From JBCDJG01 sp038748065 (lineage in GTDB: Bacteria > Pseudomonadota > Gammaproteobacteria > Pseudomonadales > Halieaceae), in assembly GCA_038748065.1 (NCBI GenBank), contig JBCDJG010000022.1, positions 1-64,000 on the forward strand: a stretch of 64,000 nucleotides of DNA, in the 5' to 3' direction. Within the stretch, counting starts at the first letter, position 1, and every line of letters begins with the position of its first letter. The notes under the pieces were generated by a model. That model was not told the origin of the DNA and searched no databases. It saw only the letters and a program-made list of their open reading frames with translations. Of this stretch, positions 26,869 through 35,708 are shown piece by piece. Position numbers and translations under genes: made by a program.

Positions 26869-27726
26869 CTAGCCCTTGAGCTGCGCTGCAACCTCGTCGG
26901 CGAAGTCAACTTTCTCCACCTCGATACCCTCTCCGACTTCAAAGCGAGCGAAGGCGACGACCTCAGCGTTGGCGCCTGCCACCAGCTTGCCAACCGTCAA
27001 ATCCGGGTCCTTGACGAAGGGCTGTTCGACCAGGCTGTTCTCGGACAGGAACTTCTTGATGCGCCCACCGATCATCTTCTCGATGATCTCGGGCGGCTTG
27101 CCAGACTCCTGCGCCTGGGCAGTGAAGATTTCTTTCTCCTTGGCCACCACGTCCTCGGGCATGTCCGCCGCAGAGACAACCTGCGGATTCACCGCCGCCA
27201 CATGCATTGCCACGTCACGAGCGAGGTCCTGGTCTCCGCCCTGCAGCTGCACCAGCACCGCGATTCGCTTGTTACCGTGGACATAAGAGCCCACCACGCC
27301 AGCGTCGGCGGTGACCAGTTCAATGCGGCGCACGCCAATATTCTCACCGATTTTCTGAACCAGGGATTCCCTGGCCGATTCCAGGTCGCCGGCCATCAGC
27401 GCCGCGACATCATCCTGGCGGCCTTCATAGGCGGCATCCACGACAGACTGCACAAAGCCCAGAAAATTGTCGTCTCGGGCAACGAAATCGGTTTCGCTGT
27501 TGACCTCAACCAGTACGCCGAAACTGCCATCTTCGGCAACACGAGTCGCCACGACACCATCCGCTGCGGTGCGGCCCGCTTTTTTGGCCGCCTTCATACC
27601 GCTGGACTTACGCAGTTCCTCAATCGCCTTTTCGACATCGCCGTCGGCTTGCTTCAGCGCTTTTTTGCACTCCAGCATGCCAAGGCCGGTGCGATCACGC
27701 AGTTCTTTTACCAATGCTACAGACAT
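26869..27726 (-). CDS. tsf: Elongation factor Ts
   Basis: The protein has 285 residues. The N-terminal UBA-like domain MSVALVKELRDRTGLGMLEC and the EF-Tu contact motif VEVNSETDFVARDDNF near residue 75 are clear. DVAMHVAAVNPQVVSAADMP lies in the core. It exchanges GDP for GTP on EF-Tu. It is downstream of rpsB and shares its promoter, with a hairpin between the two genes. Confidence 0.97.
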   Translation of the reverse strand: MSVALVKELRDRTGLGMLECKKALKQADGDVEKAIEELRKSSGMKAAKKAGRTAADGVVATRVAEDGSFGVLVEVNSETDFVARDDNFLGFVQSVVDAAYEGRQDDVAALMAGDLESARESLVQKIGENIGVRRIELVTADAGVVGSYVHGNKRIAVLVQLQGGDQDLARDVAMHVAAVNPQVVSAADMPEDVVAKEKEIFTAQAQESGKPPEIIEKMIGGRIKKFLSENSLVEQPFVKDPDLTVGKLVAGANAEVVAFARFEVGEGIEVEKVDFADEVAAQLKG

Positions 27727-27779
27727 CAGAAATCTTCCTCTCTGGGTGGCCCCAATAAGGGGCTGGCATTCGATGATGT

Positions 27780-27804
27780 GGCCCCGGCGGACTCAGCCGG
27801 GGCC
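27780..27804 (-). promoter_or_regulatory. GC-rich hairpin between rpsB and tsf
   Basis: A perfect nine-base-pair stem (27780-27788 with 27796-27804) with a seven-base loop lies 14 bases after the rpsB stop. On the minus strand no T run follows, so it may act as an attenuator or RNA-stability element instead of a terminator. A smaller hairpin (27749-27763) lies next to it. A partial terminator in the rpsB-tsf gap is known in E. coli; the parallel is inference. Confidence 0.5.
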
Positions 27805-27817
27805 TTTACGCCAGTGT

Positions 27818-28711
27818 TTACTCGGCGGCCGCCTTGGTCTCGGCAGACTCGGCTGGTGCCTCTTCCGCCTCAGCCTCAGGAGCCTCTGCCGCAGCAGCCT
27901 CTGCCGCTGGCGCTTCAGCCGCAGCAGCCTCAACAGGGGCGGCTTCAGGAGCGGCTTCTACCGCAGCAGCTTCCTGGGCCTCTGGCGCTTCTTCGACGAA
28001 CTCGTCCTTGTTGGGGATCGCTTCGCCAGCCTCTGCTTTGCCCGCCAAGCAGGCATCGGCAACCGTGGCGACATACAGCTTGATAGCGCGGATCGCGTCA
28101 TCATTGCCGGGGATGATGTAGTCGACACCGTCCGGGTTGGAGTTGGTATCGACGATGCCGATTACCGGTATACCGAGCTTATTCGCCTCGGTCACAGCGA
28201 TGCGCTCGTGATCGACATCGACAACGAACAGTGCATCTGGCAGGCCAGCCATTTCCTTGATACCGCCGATGGAGCGTTCCAGCTTATCCATCTGGCGCGT
28301 GCGCATCAGGGCTTCCTTTTTTGTCAGCTTGTCGAAGGTGCCATCCGCCTGCTGAGCTTCCAGGTCACGAAGACGCTTGATCGATGCGCGAATGGTCTTG
28401 TAGTTGGTGAGCATGCCGCCCAGCCAGCGATGGCTGACATAGGGCTGTCCGGCGCGTTCCGCCTGCTCTTTGATGATCTTGCCGGCGGCGCGCTTGGTGC
28501 CGACGAACAGGATCTTGTTCTTGTTGGCCGCGAGCGACTTCATAAAGGTGAGGGCTTCGTTGAAGGCCGGCACCGTGTGCTCGAGGTTGATGATGTGAAT
28601 CTTGTTCCGGGCCCCGAAGATGTACTCATCCATCTTGGGGTTCCAGTATCGGGTCTGGTGACCAAAGTGGGCGCCCGCCTGCAGCAGGTCGCGCATGCTT
28701 ACTTGCGACAT
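27818..28711 (-). CDS. rpsB: Ribosomal protein S2 with Ala/Glu-rich C-terminal extension
   Basis: The protein has 297 residues against about 240 in E. coli. The conserved core runs from MSQVSMRDLLQAGAHFGHQT through FVGTKRAAGKIIKEQAERAG, WLGGMLTNYKTIRASI and IPVIGIVDTNSNPDGVDYII to about residue 235. The last ~60 residues are low-complexity Ala, Glu and Pro. S2 binds the 30S back side with S1. A promoter and a leader of about 148 bases lie upstream, the likely site of S2 autoregulation. Confidence 0.97.
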   Translation of the reverse strand: MSQVSMRDLLQAGAHFGHQTRYWNPKMDEYIFGARNKIHIINLEHTVPAFNEALTFMKSLAANKNKILFVGTKRAAGKIIKEQAERAGQPYVSHRWLGGMLTNYKTIRASIKRLRDLEAQQADGTFDKLTKKEALMRTRQMDKLERSIGGIKEMAGLPDALFVVDVDHERIAVTEANKLGIPVIGIVDTNSNPDGVDYIIPGNDDAIRAIKLYVATVADACLAGKAEAGEAIPNKDEFVEEAPEAQEAAAVEAAPEAAPVEAAAAEAPAAEAAAAEAPEAEAEEAPAESAETKAAAE

Positions 28712-28859
28712 AGATAGTTACCTTGTATTTGGGTTAGTCCTCCACATATCCCATGCTTCAAACCAGCTAGCCGGCACCCTGAAGCACGTGACGATATGTG
28801 TGTGTCGTTTAATTTCTTCCGCCAGACCGCCAGACTCGTCCGGCACGCCCCGCTGGGAA
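28712..28859 (-). ncRNA. Predicted rpsB 5' leader (possible S2-binding regulatory RNA)
   Basis: About 148 bases lie between the predicted start point near 28859 and the rpsB ATG. In gammaproteobacteria the rpsB leader is known to hold an S2 autoregulatory structure, and the E. coli t44/tff RNA comes from the same place between map and rpsB. I have not folded this leader, so the function is by position only. Confidence 0.4.
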
Positions 28860-28866
28860 GGCGCGC

Positions 28867-28895
28867 TTTATACCACATGCGGCAGGCTGATTAAA
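28867..28895 (-). promoter_or_regulatory. Predicted rpsB-tsf promoter with GC-rich discriminator
   Basis: On the minus strand TATAAA (28867-28872) is preceded by TGG (extended -10) and, 17 bases upstream, by TTTAAT (28890-28895). The discriminator GCGCGC directly after the -10 is typical of stringently controlled ribosomal promoters. The rest of the 322-base gap between rpsB and map (28712-29033) holds a possible plus-strand TAGAAT (28961-28966) and small hairpins at 28978-28992 and 28996-29009, and no gene that I can see. Confidence 0.6.
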
Positions 28896-29033
28896 GCGAA
28901 AAGCGGGGCAAATCAAGGGGCTAGCCACGCCCGCAGTCCCCATTCCACTGACGATTGCGGTAGAATGTGCCTCCCGCGACGCCCCCTGCGTCGTCAAAAA
29001 CACGTTTTTGCGCTAAAAATCAATAGGTTACAA

Positions 29034-29807
29034 ATGGGTGTCTCGATAAAGACCGCCGCCGAGATCGATAAGATGCGCACCGCCGGCGCCCTCGCCGCAC
29101 AGTGCCTGGAAATGATCCGGCCCCACGTTGAAGTGGGCATCACGACTGGAGAACTCGATCGAATATGTCACGAGTTCATCACCGGGACCCAGCAGGCGGT
29201 TCCGGCTCCACTCAACTATCACGGCTTTCCCAAGTCCATTTGTACCTCGGTGAACGAAGTGGTTTGCCACGGCATCCCCTCGGAGAGCAAGCGCCTGAAA
29301 AACGGTGACATCATCAACATCGACGTCACCGTGATTAAAGACGGCTTCCATGGCGATAGCAGCATCATGGTGCTGGTCGGCGATGTGCAGCCCCATGCGC
29401 GGCGTCTGGTCACCATCACCCAGGAGTGCCTCTACAAAGCCCTGGACATCGTAAGGCCGGGCACAACCCTGGGCGACATTGGCCATGTCATCCAACAGCA
29501 CGCCGAAAAAAACTATTACTCAGTGGTGCGCGAGTACTGTGGCCACGGCATCGGCCAGATCTTTCATGAGGACCCCCAGGTCTTGCACTACGGACGTAGC
29601 GGTACCGGTCTCGTACTCGAGGAGGGCATGACCTTTACCATTGAGCCCATGATCAACGCCGGTCGCCGCCATACCAAACTCAATCAGAAGGACGGTTGGA
29701 CCGTTACGACGCGGGATGGCCGGCTTTCTGCTCAGTGGGAACATACGCTGGGCGTGACCGCTGACGGCTGTGAGATCTTCACCCGCCGTTCAGAGGAGAG
29801 CTTTTAG
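29034..29807 (+). CDS. map: Methionine aminopeptidase, type I
   Basis: This 257-residue enzyme removes the initiator Met from new proteins. The metal ligands are visible in NIDVTVIKDGFHGDSS (two Asp), CGHGIGQIFHEDP (His), FTIEPMI (Glu) and WEHTLGV (Glu). KSICTSVNEVVCHGIP is the substrate-loop signature. ATG at 29034 (MGVSIKTAAEIDKMR) is the only start that fits the family; the open frame upstream was rejected. It is divergent from rpsB and followed by glnD, as in Pseudomonas. Confidence 0.96.
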   Translation: MGVSIKTAAEIDKMRTAGALAAQCLEMIRPHVEVGITTGELDRICHEFITGTQQAVPAPLNYHGFPKSICTSVNEVVCHGIPSESKRLKNGDIINIDVTVIKDGFHGDSSIMVLVGDVQPHARRLVTITQECLYKALDIVRPGTTLGDIGHVIQQHAEKNYYSVVREYCGHGIGQIFHEDPQVLHYGRSGTGLVLEEGMTFTIEPMINAGRRHTKLNQKDGWTVTTRDGRLSAQWEHTLGVTADGCEIFTRRSEESF

Positions 29808-29814
29808 GCTGGCC

Positions 29815-32490
29815 ATGGCGGCTGCAACTGTTCCCCTGCCCGCGGCTCTGTTTAACGCTGATGCCTTTGAGGCTGAACTCCGGGCGGGCCAGGCTATCGC
29901 TGCGGGCAAAGCCGCTCTTGCCGCTATCGATGGTTATCTCGACGACCAGTTCAAGGCCGGCGTCAATACAGGCAAACTCCTCGGCCTGCGCGCTGCAGCG
30001 ATGGACTCCCTGCTCGGTGCGCTGTGGGATACGGTGGACTGGGGCGATCAGGAACTGGCCCTGATCGCAGTTGGCGGCTACGGCCGCGGCGAGTTGCACC
30101 CCCGGTCCGATATCGACATTCTGGTTCTGCAAGGCGACGACTGCCGTGACTGCGATCGTTTGCTGGAGGGCTTTCTCACCCTGCTTTGGGATATAGGCCT
30201 CGCCATCGGCCACAGCGTGCGCACCGTTGCCGAGTGCGAGGAAAACGCCCGTGCTGATCTGACCATCCTGACCAACCTGATGGAAACGCGAGTGCTGCGC
30301 GGCGCCGATACTCTGCTGGCACGGGTTAAAACGGGCATTGCGCCCGCAAATATGTGGCCAAGCGTAGACTTTTTTCGCGGCAAGCTGGAAGAGCAGCGCA
30401 AGCGCCATGCCAAATATGCTGAGACGGAATACAACCTCGAGCCCAACGTCAAGAGCTCGCCGGGGGGGTTGAGAGACCTGCAGGTCATCGGCTGGATAGC
30501 AGAGCGCCACTTCATCGTTGAATCTCTCGACGAACTGCGCACCGAACAGTTTATCAGCCAGGAAGAAACCGAGATTTTCATGCGCGGGCGCGAATTCATG
30601 TGGCGAGTGCGCTACGCCCTGCACATGATTACCGGTCGCGAAGAGGATCGCCTGCTGTTCGACCATCAACGCGAGCTTGCAGCCATGTGGGGTTTCGAGG
30701 ACGGTGACCGACTCGCGGTCGAACAGTTCATGCAAATCTACTACCGCTGGGCCGGCGCCCTCAGTCAGTTGAATGAGGTCCTGATACAGTACTTCGACCA
30801 GGCCATCCTGCACGCCGATGAAGCGGATGACATCGAAGAAATCAACGAGCGCTTTCTGATCCGCAATGGCTACATTGAAGCGAGGCATCCACAAGTCTTC
30901 AGCGAACACCCAGGGGCCCTGCTGGAGGTCTTCCTGCTGTCCGCCCGCCATGAGGCCGTGGTTGGGATCGGCGCACTGACCATCCGAATGATTCGCGATA
31001 ATCGCGACCTTATCGATGAGTCCTTCCGCGATGACCCGGAGAATCGCGCGACATTCCTCGAGATTTTTCGTTCACCCTATGCCCTGACCCGGCAGCTCAG
31101 GCGCATGAGCCGCTACGGCGTACTGGGTAAGTATCTTCCGGCCTGGGGCCATATCGTGGGGCAGATGCAGCACGACCTATTTCACACCTATACCGTAGAT
31201 GCCCATACGCTGCAGGTGATCGAAAACATGCGGCGTTTTCTCAGCGAAGAGTTCGACGAACGCTTCCCGGTGACCAGCCGGGTGGCTCGCCGCCTGCCCA
31301 AGTTTGAGCTGCTCTACCTCGCGGGACTGTTCCACGATATTGGCAAGGGCCGCGGCGGTGACCACTCGGAGCTTGGCGCTGTGGACGCCGAAGCCTTCTG
31401 CACCGATCACGGCTTGAGCAAGCGCGACACCAACCTCATCGTTTGGCTGGTGCGCAATCACCTGCTGATGTCGCAGGTAGCCCAGCGCAAGGATATTTCA
31501 GATCCGGAGGTGGTGCAGCAGTTTGCCGAGCATACCGGCGACCAGATGCGGCTGGACTACTTGTTCACGCTTACCGTGGCGGATATCAACGGCACCAACC
31601 CCACGCTGTGGAACGCCTGGCGCGGCTCACTCCTGCGCCAGCTCTACACCGAGACCAAGCGCGCCCTGCGCCGAGGGCTGGAGAACCCGGTGGACAAACA
31701 GGTTTGGATCGAAGAAACCAAGAACGCGGCGATCAATCTGCTGGAATTTCGTGGCTTCATGCCCGAGGAACTGGAAGACCTCTGGCACCAGCGAGGTGAA
31801 GACTACTTTATTCGCGAGCGCGCCGAGGACATCGCGTGGCACACGGAAGCCATCGCCGGCCACTACGATCGCGAGCGGGTACTGGTGCTGGTGCGCAATA
31901 CCGTGGATTCCACGGTCGCGAATGGTACTCAGATCTTCATACATGCCAGAGCGCACAGCGCGCTGTTTTCCATCATTTGCGCGGAGCTCGAGCAGCTTAA
32001 CCTGAGTGTTCACGATGCCCGCATTTACAATTCCAAAGACGGGATGAGCCTGGACACGTTCTTTGTGCTGGACTCCAACGGCGAATCCATCGCTGAAGAC
32101 GGCGTTCGGCTGCGCGAAATCAAGGACCATTTGACCCAGGTACTGAGCACTGGCCCCGACCAGGCCAGCAGTGTGCACCGGCGAACCCCCAGACAGGTGA
32201 AGTCCTTCACGATACCCACCCAGACGCGCATGAGCGTCGACGAACTCAAGAACTGGTCTGTGCTGGAAGTTGCCACGCGAGACCGCCCGGGCCTGCTGGC
32301 GCGAATCGGCGGCGTCTTCGTCGACTTCGATATCGAGCTGCAGGCGGCCAAGATCCAGACTCTCGGCGAACGCGTGGAAGACGTCTTCTTCCTCACCGAC
32401 CACAATCAGCAACCTCTCTCTGACCCCGCGCTGATCGATGCCATACAGCAGGCGATACGCGATGAACTCGACGAGCAGGCCGTTGCATGA
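29815..32490 (+). CDS. glnD: Bifunctional uridylyltransferase/uridylyl-removing enzyme GlnD
   Basis: The protein has 891 residues (E. coli 890). It senses glutamine and modifies PII proteins. The nucleotidyltransferase domain has GGYGRGELHPRSDIDIL near residue 88. The HD phosphohydrolase motif LYLAGLFHDIGKGRGGDH lies near residue 500. Two ACT domains follow, the second starting LEVATRDRPGLLARIGGVF. ATG at 29815 lies seven bases after the map stop; upstream in-frame starts overlap map and were rejected. Confidence 0.96.
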   Translation: MAAATVPLPAALFNADAFEAELRAGQAIAAGKAALAAIDGYLDDQFKAGVNTGKLLGLRAAAMDSLLGALWDTVDWGDQELALIAVGGYGRGELHPRSDIDILVLQGDDCRDCDRLLEGFLTLLWDIGLAIGHSVRTVAECEENARADLTILTNLMETRVLRGADTLLARVKTGIAPANMWPSVDFFRGKLEEQRKRHAKYAETEYNLEPNVKSSPGGLRDLQVIGWIAERHFIVESLDELRTEQFISQEETEIFMRGREFMWRVRYALHMITGREEDRLLFDHQRELAAMWGFEDGDRLAVEQFMQIYYRWAGALSQLNEVLIQYFDQAILHADEADDIEEINERFLIRNGYIEARHPQVFSEHPGALLEVFLLSARHEAVVGIGALTIRMIRDNRDLIDESFRDDPENRATFLEIFRSPYALTRQLRRMSRYGVLGKYLPAWGHIVGQMQHDLFHTYTVDAHTLQVIENMRRFLSEEFDERFPVTSRVARRLPKFELLYLAGLFHDIGKGRGGDHSELGAVDAEAFCTDHGLSKRDTNLIVWLVRNHLLMSQVAQRKDISDPEVVQQFAEHTGDQMRLDYLFTLTVADINGTNPTLWNAWRGSLLRQLYTETKRALRRGLENPVDKQVWIEETKNAAINLLEFRGFMPEELEDLWHQRGEDYFIRERAEDIAWHTEAIAGHYDRERVLVLVRNTVDSTVANGTQIFIHARAHSALFSIICAELEQLNLSVHDARIYNSKDGMSLDTFFVLDSNGESIAEDGVRLREIKDHLTQVLSTGPDQASSVHRRTPRQVKSFTIPTQTRMSVDELKNWSVLEVATRDRPGLLARIGGVFVDFDIELQAAKIQTLGERVEDVFFLTDHNQQPLSDPALIDAIQQAIRDELDEQAVA

Positions 32491-33677
32491 ATCCAGATCT
32501 CGACCTGCTGCACCCCTACCCCTTCGAAAAGCTGCGGGCGCTTTTCGGGGATGCAAAGCCCAACGCGGCGCTTGAGCCCATCGCGCTGTCGATCGGCGAA
32601 CCACGGCATCGCTCGCCTGACTTCGTGCTCAAGGCCATCGGCGACAACCTCGACCGGGTAGCAAACTACCCCACGACACAGGGCTTACCTGAACTGCGCA
32701 GTGCCATCGCCGACTGGCTGAAGCAAAGGTTTTCCCTGCCCGGCATCGACAGCGCAGCACAGGTGCTGCCCGTCAACGGCACGCGGGAGGCACTGTTTGC
32801 CTTCGCCCAGGCAGTGATAGATCGGGATCGGCAAGCCCTGGTGATGAGTCCCAATCCCTTCTATCAGATCTATGAAGGTGCGGCACTGCTGGCGGGCGCG
32901 ACCCCGCGCTTCATCAACTGCGAGCAGCGGGATGGCTTCCTGCCTGACTTCGGCAGCGTCACCGAGGACGCGTGGCGTGAGTGCCAGCTGCTGTATCTCT
33001 GCAACCCCGGCAATCCCGCCGGCGCCGTGATGCCGCAGGATATGCTCGAGTCGCTGATTCAAAAAGCACACGCCTATGATTTCGTCATCGCCTCTGACGA
33101 GTGCTACTCGGAAATCTATCCAGACGAGGATGCGCCACCACCGGGATTGCTGCAGGCAGCCGCCGCCTCAGGTGACTCCGACTACAAACGCTGCGTTGCG
33201 TTCCATAGCCTGTCAAAGCGCTCGAACCTACCCGGCCTGCGCTCAGGCTTTGTCGCTGGCGATGCTGACGTCCTGAAGCGCTTTCTTAGCTACCGCACCT
33301 ATCACGGTTGTGCCATGCCCATACACCATCAGTTGGCCAGCATCAGCGCCTGGAGTGACGAGGCCCACGTGCGCGATAACCGCTCGCGCTATCGAGAAAA
33401 ATTTGACGCCGTGCTTGCCATTCTCGATGGCAAACTGGCGGTATCGCGTCCAGATGCGGGCTTCTACCTGTGGCCAAAGACGCCGGTATCGGACGAGCAG
33501 TTCGCCCGGGATCTGTACCTGGAACAGCACGTGACCGTGCTAGCAGGACGTTACCTGGCGAGAGATACGGCCGCGGGTAACCCGGGCGTTAACCGAGTCC
33601 GTATGGCACTGGTGGCCGAGCTGGATCAGTGCGTAGAAGCCGCCGAGCGCATAGCAAACTACCTGGATGGGCTGTAG
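32487..33677 (+). CDS. dapC: Succinyldiaminopimelate transaminase
   Basis: This 396-residue fold-type I PLP aminotransferase acts in lysine and meso-diaminopimelate synthesis. The PLP lysine is in FHSLSKRSNLPGLRSGF near residue 237, and LCNPGNPAGAVMP and IASDECYSEIY are conserved PLP-contact motifs. MNPDLDLLHPYPFEKLRAL matches the DapC N-terminus. The ATG overlaps the glnD stop by four bases. The glnD-dapC pairing is known from Pseudomonas and supports DapC over related aminotransferases. Confidence 0.93.
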   Translation: MNPDLDLLHPYPFEKLRALFGDAKPNAALEPIALSIGEPRHRSPDFVLKAIGDNLDRVANYPTTQGLPELRSAIADWLKQRFSLPGIDSAAQVLPVNGTREALFAFAQAVIDRDRQALVMSPNPFYQIYEGAALLAGATPRFINCEQRDGFLPDFGSVTEDAWRECQLLYLCNPGNPAGAVMPQDMLESLIQKAHAYDFVIASDECYSEIYPDEDAPPPGLLQAAAASGDSDYKRCVAFHSLSKRSNLPGLRSGFVAGDADVLKRFLSYRTYHGCAMPIHHQLASISAWSDEAHVRDNRSRYREKFDAVLAILDGKLAVSRPDAGFYLWPKTPVSDEQFARDLYLEQHVTVLAGRYLARDTAAGNPGVNRVRMALVAELDQCVEAAERIANYLDGL

Positions 33678-33683
33678 TCATCG

Positions 33684-34337
33684 ATGTTGAAAGCTGAGCG
33701 CGCCGCCTACGTCTTGAAGCGCCTGCAGGAGCTTTACCCAGAGACGCCGGTACCGCTGGACCACAGCGATTCCTATACGCTCCTGGTCGCCGTGCTGCTC
33801 AGCGCGCAGTGCACGGATGAGCGCGTCAATCAGGTCACGCCAGCGCTATTCGCCCGGGCCGATAACCCGCAGGATATGGCAGCGCTGTCCGTCGAGGAGA
33901 TCCGGGAGATCATTCGCCCCTGCGGTCTTTCACCGCAGAAATCCAAAGCGATTAAGCGGCTCAGTGAGCTACTGCTTGAAGAGCATGATGGCGAGGTGCC
34001 GGCCGACATGGATGCGCTGGAAAAGCTGCCCGGCGTCGGGCATAAGACAGCCAGTGTGGTGATGTCACAGGCCTTCGGTGTCCCCGCTTTCCCGGTCGAT
34101 ACCCACATTCACCGCCTGGCACAACGCTGGGGCCTGACCTCAGGCAAAAACGTGACACAAACCGAAAGGGATCTGAAACGGCTCTTCCCCAAAGATTATT
34201 GGAACAGGCTGCACCTGCAAATTATTTTCTACGGCCGCGAATTTTGCACGGCCCGAGGCTGCGATGGCCGAGACTGCGAAATCTGCCGCACCACCTACCC
34301 AAACCGCAAGCACCCCAAGAAAACCAAAAAAGCCTGA
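33684..34337 (+). CDS. nth: Endonuclease III-type DNA glycosylase with altered cysteine spacing
   Basis: This 217-residue base-excision repair enzyme has a helix-hairpin-helix LEKLPGVGHKTASVVM with the catalytic Lys, and the catalytic Asp in FPVDTHIHRLAQRWGL. LLSAQCTDERVNQVTPALF is the conserved substrate-pocket motif. In E. coli Nth the 4Fe-4S cluster uses the spacing C-x6-C-x2-C-x5-C. Here the last four Cys are spaced C-x4-C-x4-C-x2-C (CTARGCDGRDCEIC) with no Cys after, and a basic tail KHPKKTKKA follows. Cluster binding is therefore uncertain. It starts six bases after dapC. Confidence 0.88.
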   Translation: MLKAERAAYVLKRLQELYPETPVPLDHSDSYTLLVAVLLSAQCTDERVNQVTPALFARADNPQDMAALSVEEIREIIRPCGLSPQKSKAIKRLSELLLEEHDGEVPADMDALEKLPGVGHKTASVVMSQAFGVPAFPVDTHIHRLAQRWGLTSGKNVTQTERDLKRLFPKDYWNRLHLQIIFYGREFCTARGCDGRDCEICRTTYPNRKHPKKTKKA

Positions 34338-34379
34338 GCCGCTCTCACTTTTAAGGCGCGGCAGGCACGGGATTACCCC

Positions 34380-35489
34380 TCACTCCACAAAGTCTGATTG
34401 GCTGCGGGCACGTCCACCAGGACCGCTGTAGGCCATACCCAGGCCGGGCTCAAGCTCGCCGTCCCACGCCGGCATTTGCGCAACCAGGGCCTGCCAGGCA
34501 TCGATCAGTCTGTCTTCCGCCGCGTAATCAAAGGGGTCTTCCAGCACCATTTCCTCGACGCTCCCCGGCCCTGGGGGGTTGGCGAGCAGCCAGTCGACAG
34601 TATTACGAACAGCCTGGCGAGGCTCTGTGGCATCGCCATAGCCCAGATCTCGGCGCAGGGCATGCACATCCTGAACGCGGTGGCTGGTTTGCGGCTGCAT
34701 GATCATGGGCCTCGCAGGTACCGCCAGCTCCCAGGGCATGTTGATAATCTCCAGCGGCGCGCCCATGTGCTCAGCAATGGTCTCCGCCACTTGCCGCAGC
34801 GTCAGCACGCTGACGTCGGCCACGTTGTAGATTTTGCCCTGGCTCGCCTCAGGTTGGTCAACGGCCAGCAATACAGCGTCGGCAATGTTTCCCGCGTAGC
34901 CATAGCTCAGCAATGTCAGGCCCCCATCAGGAAGGATGATCCGGCGTCGACCGTCTCGGAAACGACGCACAAAGAGCCACTCCCGGGGCACCAGCTGATG
35001 GGCGCCATAAACGAAGGGGTAGCGGAAGTGAGTCGCCAGGGGTATCGATTCAAAAACCGCACGTTCGGTGCGCACTATGCGGTAGCCCTTGTCGTCCTCC
35101 TGTGGACTTGCCACCAGCCGCGCGTCCTCCGATATTGGTATGCGCATGCCTGACGGTCCGGCAAGATCAGGATTCATGTAGCCCCGGTAGGCCGGTGCGC
35201 CTCCCGCAGAAAGGAAGCGCTCGCAGCGCGCAGCCATAACACGCGCCACCGCGCGGAGCCGGCCATAGGTGGCAACGCAGACGTCGAAATGCCGGCTGTC
35301 CAGCGCCTCAAGCAGACAGTCTTCGTCATACGCATCCGTGTGAACGTGCTCTACCTCAGGCGGTATCTCATCGATTTCCCGCTTGCCAGAGTGCAGCATA
35401 GTTACGGTATAACCGCGTTTGAGCAGTCCATTGACGATGTAGTGACCGGTCGGACCGGTGCCACCGATAACAAGAGCTGTGCTGGTCAT
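34380..35489 (-). CDS. NAD-dependent epimerase/dehydratase family protein
   Basis: This 369-residue protein has a Rossmann motif VIGGTGPTGHYIVNGLL at residues 7-23 and an extended-SDR layout, with FRYPFVYGAHQLVPREW, the loop GGLTLLSYGYAGNIADAV and IYNVADVSVLTLRQVAETI. The usual catalytic YxxxK pair is not evident; the equivalent region reads KGYRIVRTERAVFES. It may be an atypical SDR with a different activity, or a regulator. It stands alone between the convergent nth gene and the divergent sulfatase gene. Confidence 0.78.
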   Translation of the reverse strand: MTSTALVIGGTGPTGHYIVNGLLKRGYTVTMLHSGKREIDEIPPEVEHVHTDAYDEDCLLEALDSRHFDVCVATYGRLRAVARVMAARCERFLSAGGAPAYRGYMNPDLAGPSGMRIPISEDARLVASPQEDDKGYRIVRTERAVFESIPLATHFRYPFVYGAHQLVPREWLFVRRFRDGRRRIILPDGGLTLLSYGYAGNIADAVLLAVDQPEASQGKIYNVADVSVLTLRQVAETIAEHMGAPLEIINMPWELAVPARPMIMQPQTSHRVQDVHALRRDLGYGDATEPRQAVRNTVDWLLANPPGPGSVEEMVLEDPFDYAAEDRLIDAWQALVAQMPAWDGELEPGLGMAYSGPGGRARSQSDFVE

Positions 35490-35708
35490 GGAAGGTGCCG
35501 CTTGCAGGACGAGCTTACAATACTAACGGGCCAACGCCAGCCTGCGCCACTGCGGGCTGGGAGTTGCGGTTTGGGGAGGCTGTCGAAGGCTCAAACGGAG
35601 CGCGTGGTCTACACTCTTGCCATGGGAACGTGCTGGGCGCCTGTACCAACACCAGGCAAGCGCCCAACCGCCGACAAATACTAAACTCCAGAAAAGGGAG
35701 ATCAAAGC

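Noticed and set aside
26554..28083. A 509-codon plus-strand open frame across pyrH, tsf and rpsB
   Set aside because: It runs antisense through three certain genes, including the repetitive S2 tail, and shows no family features.
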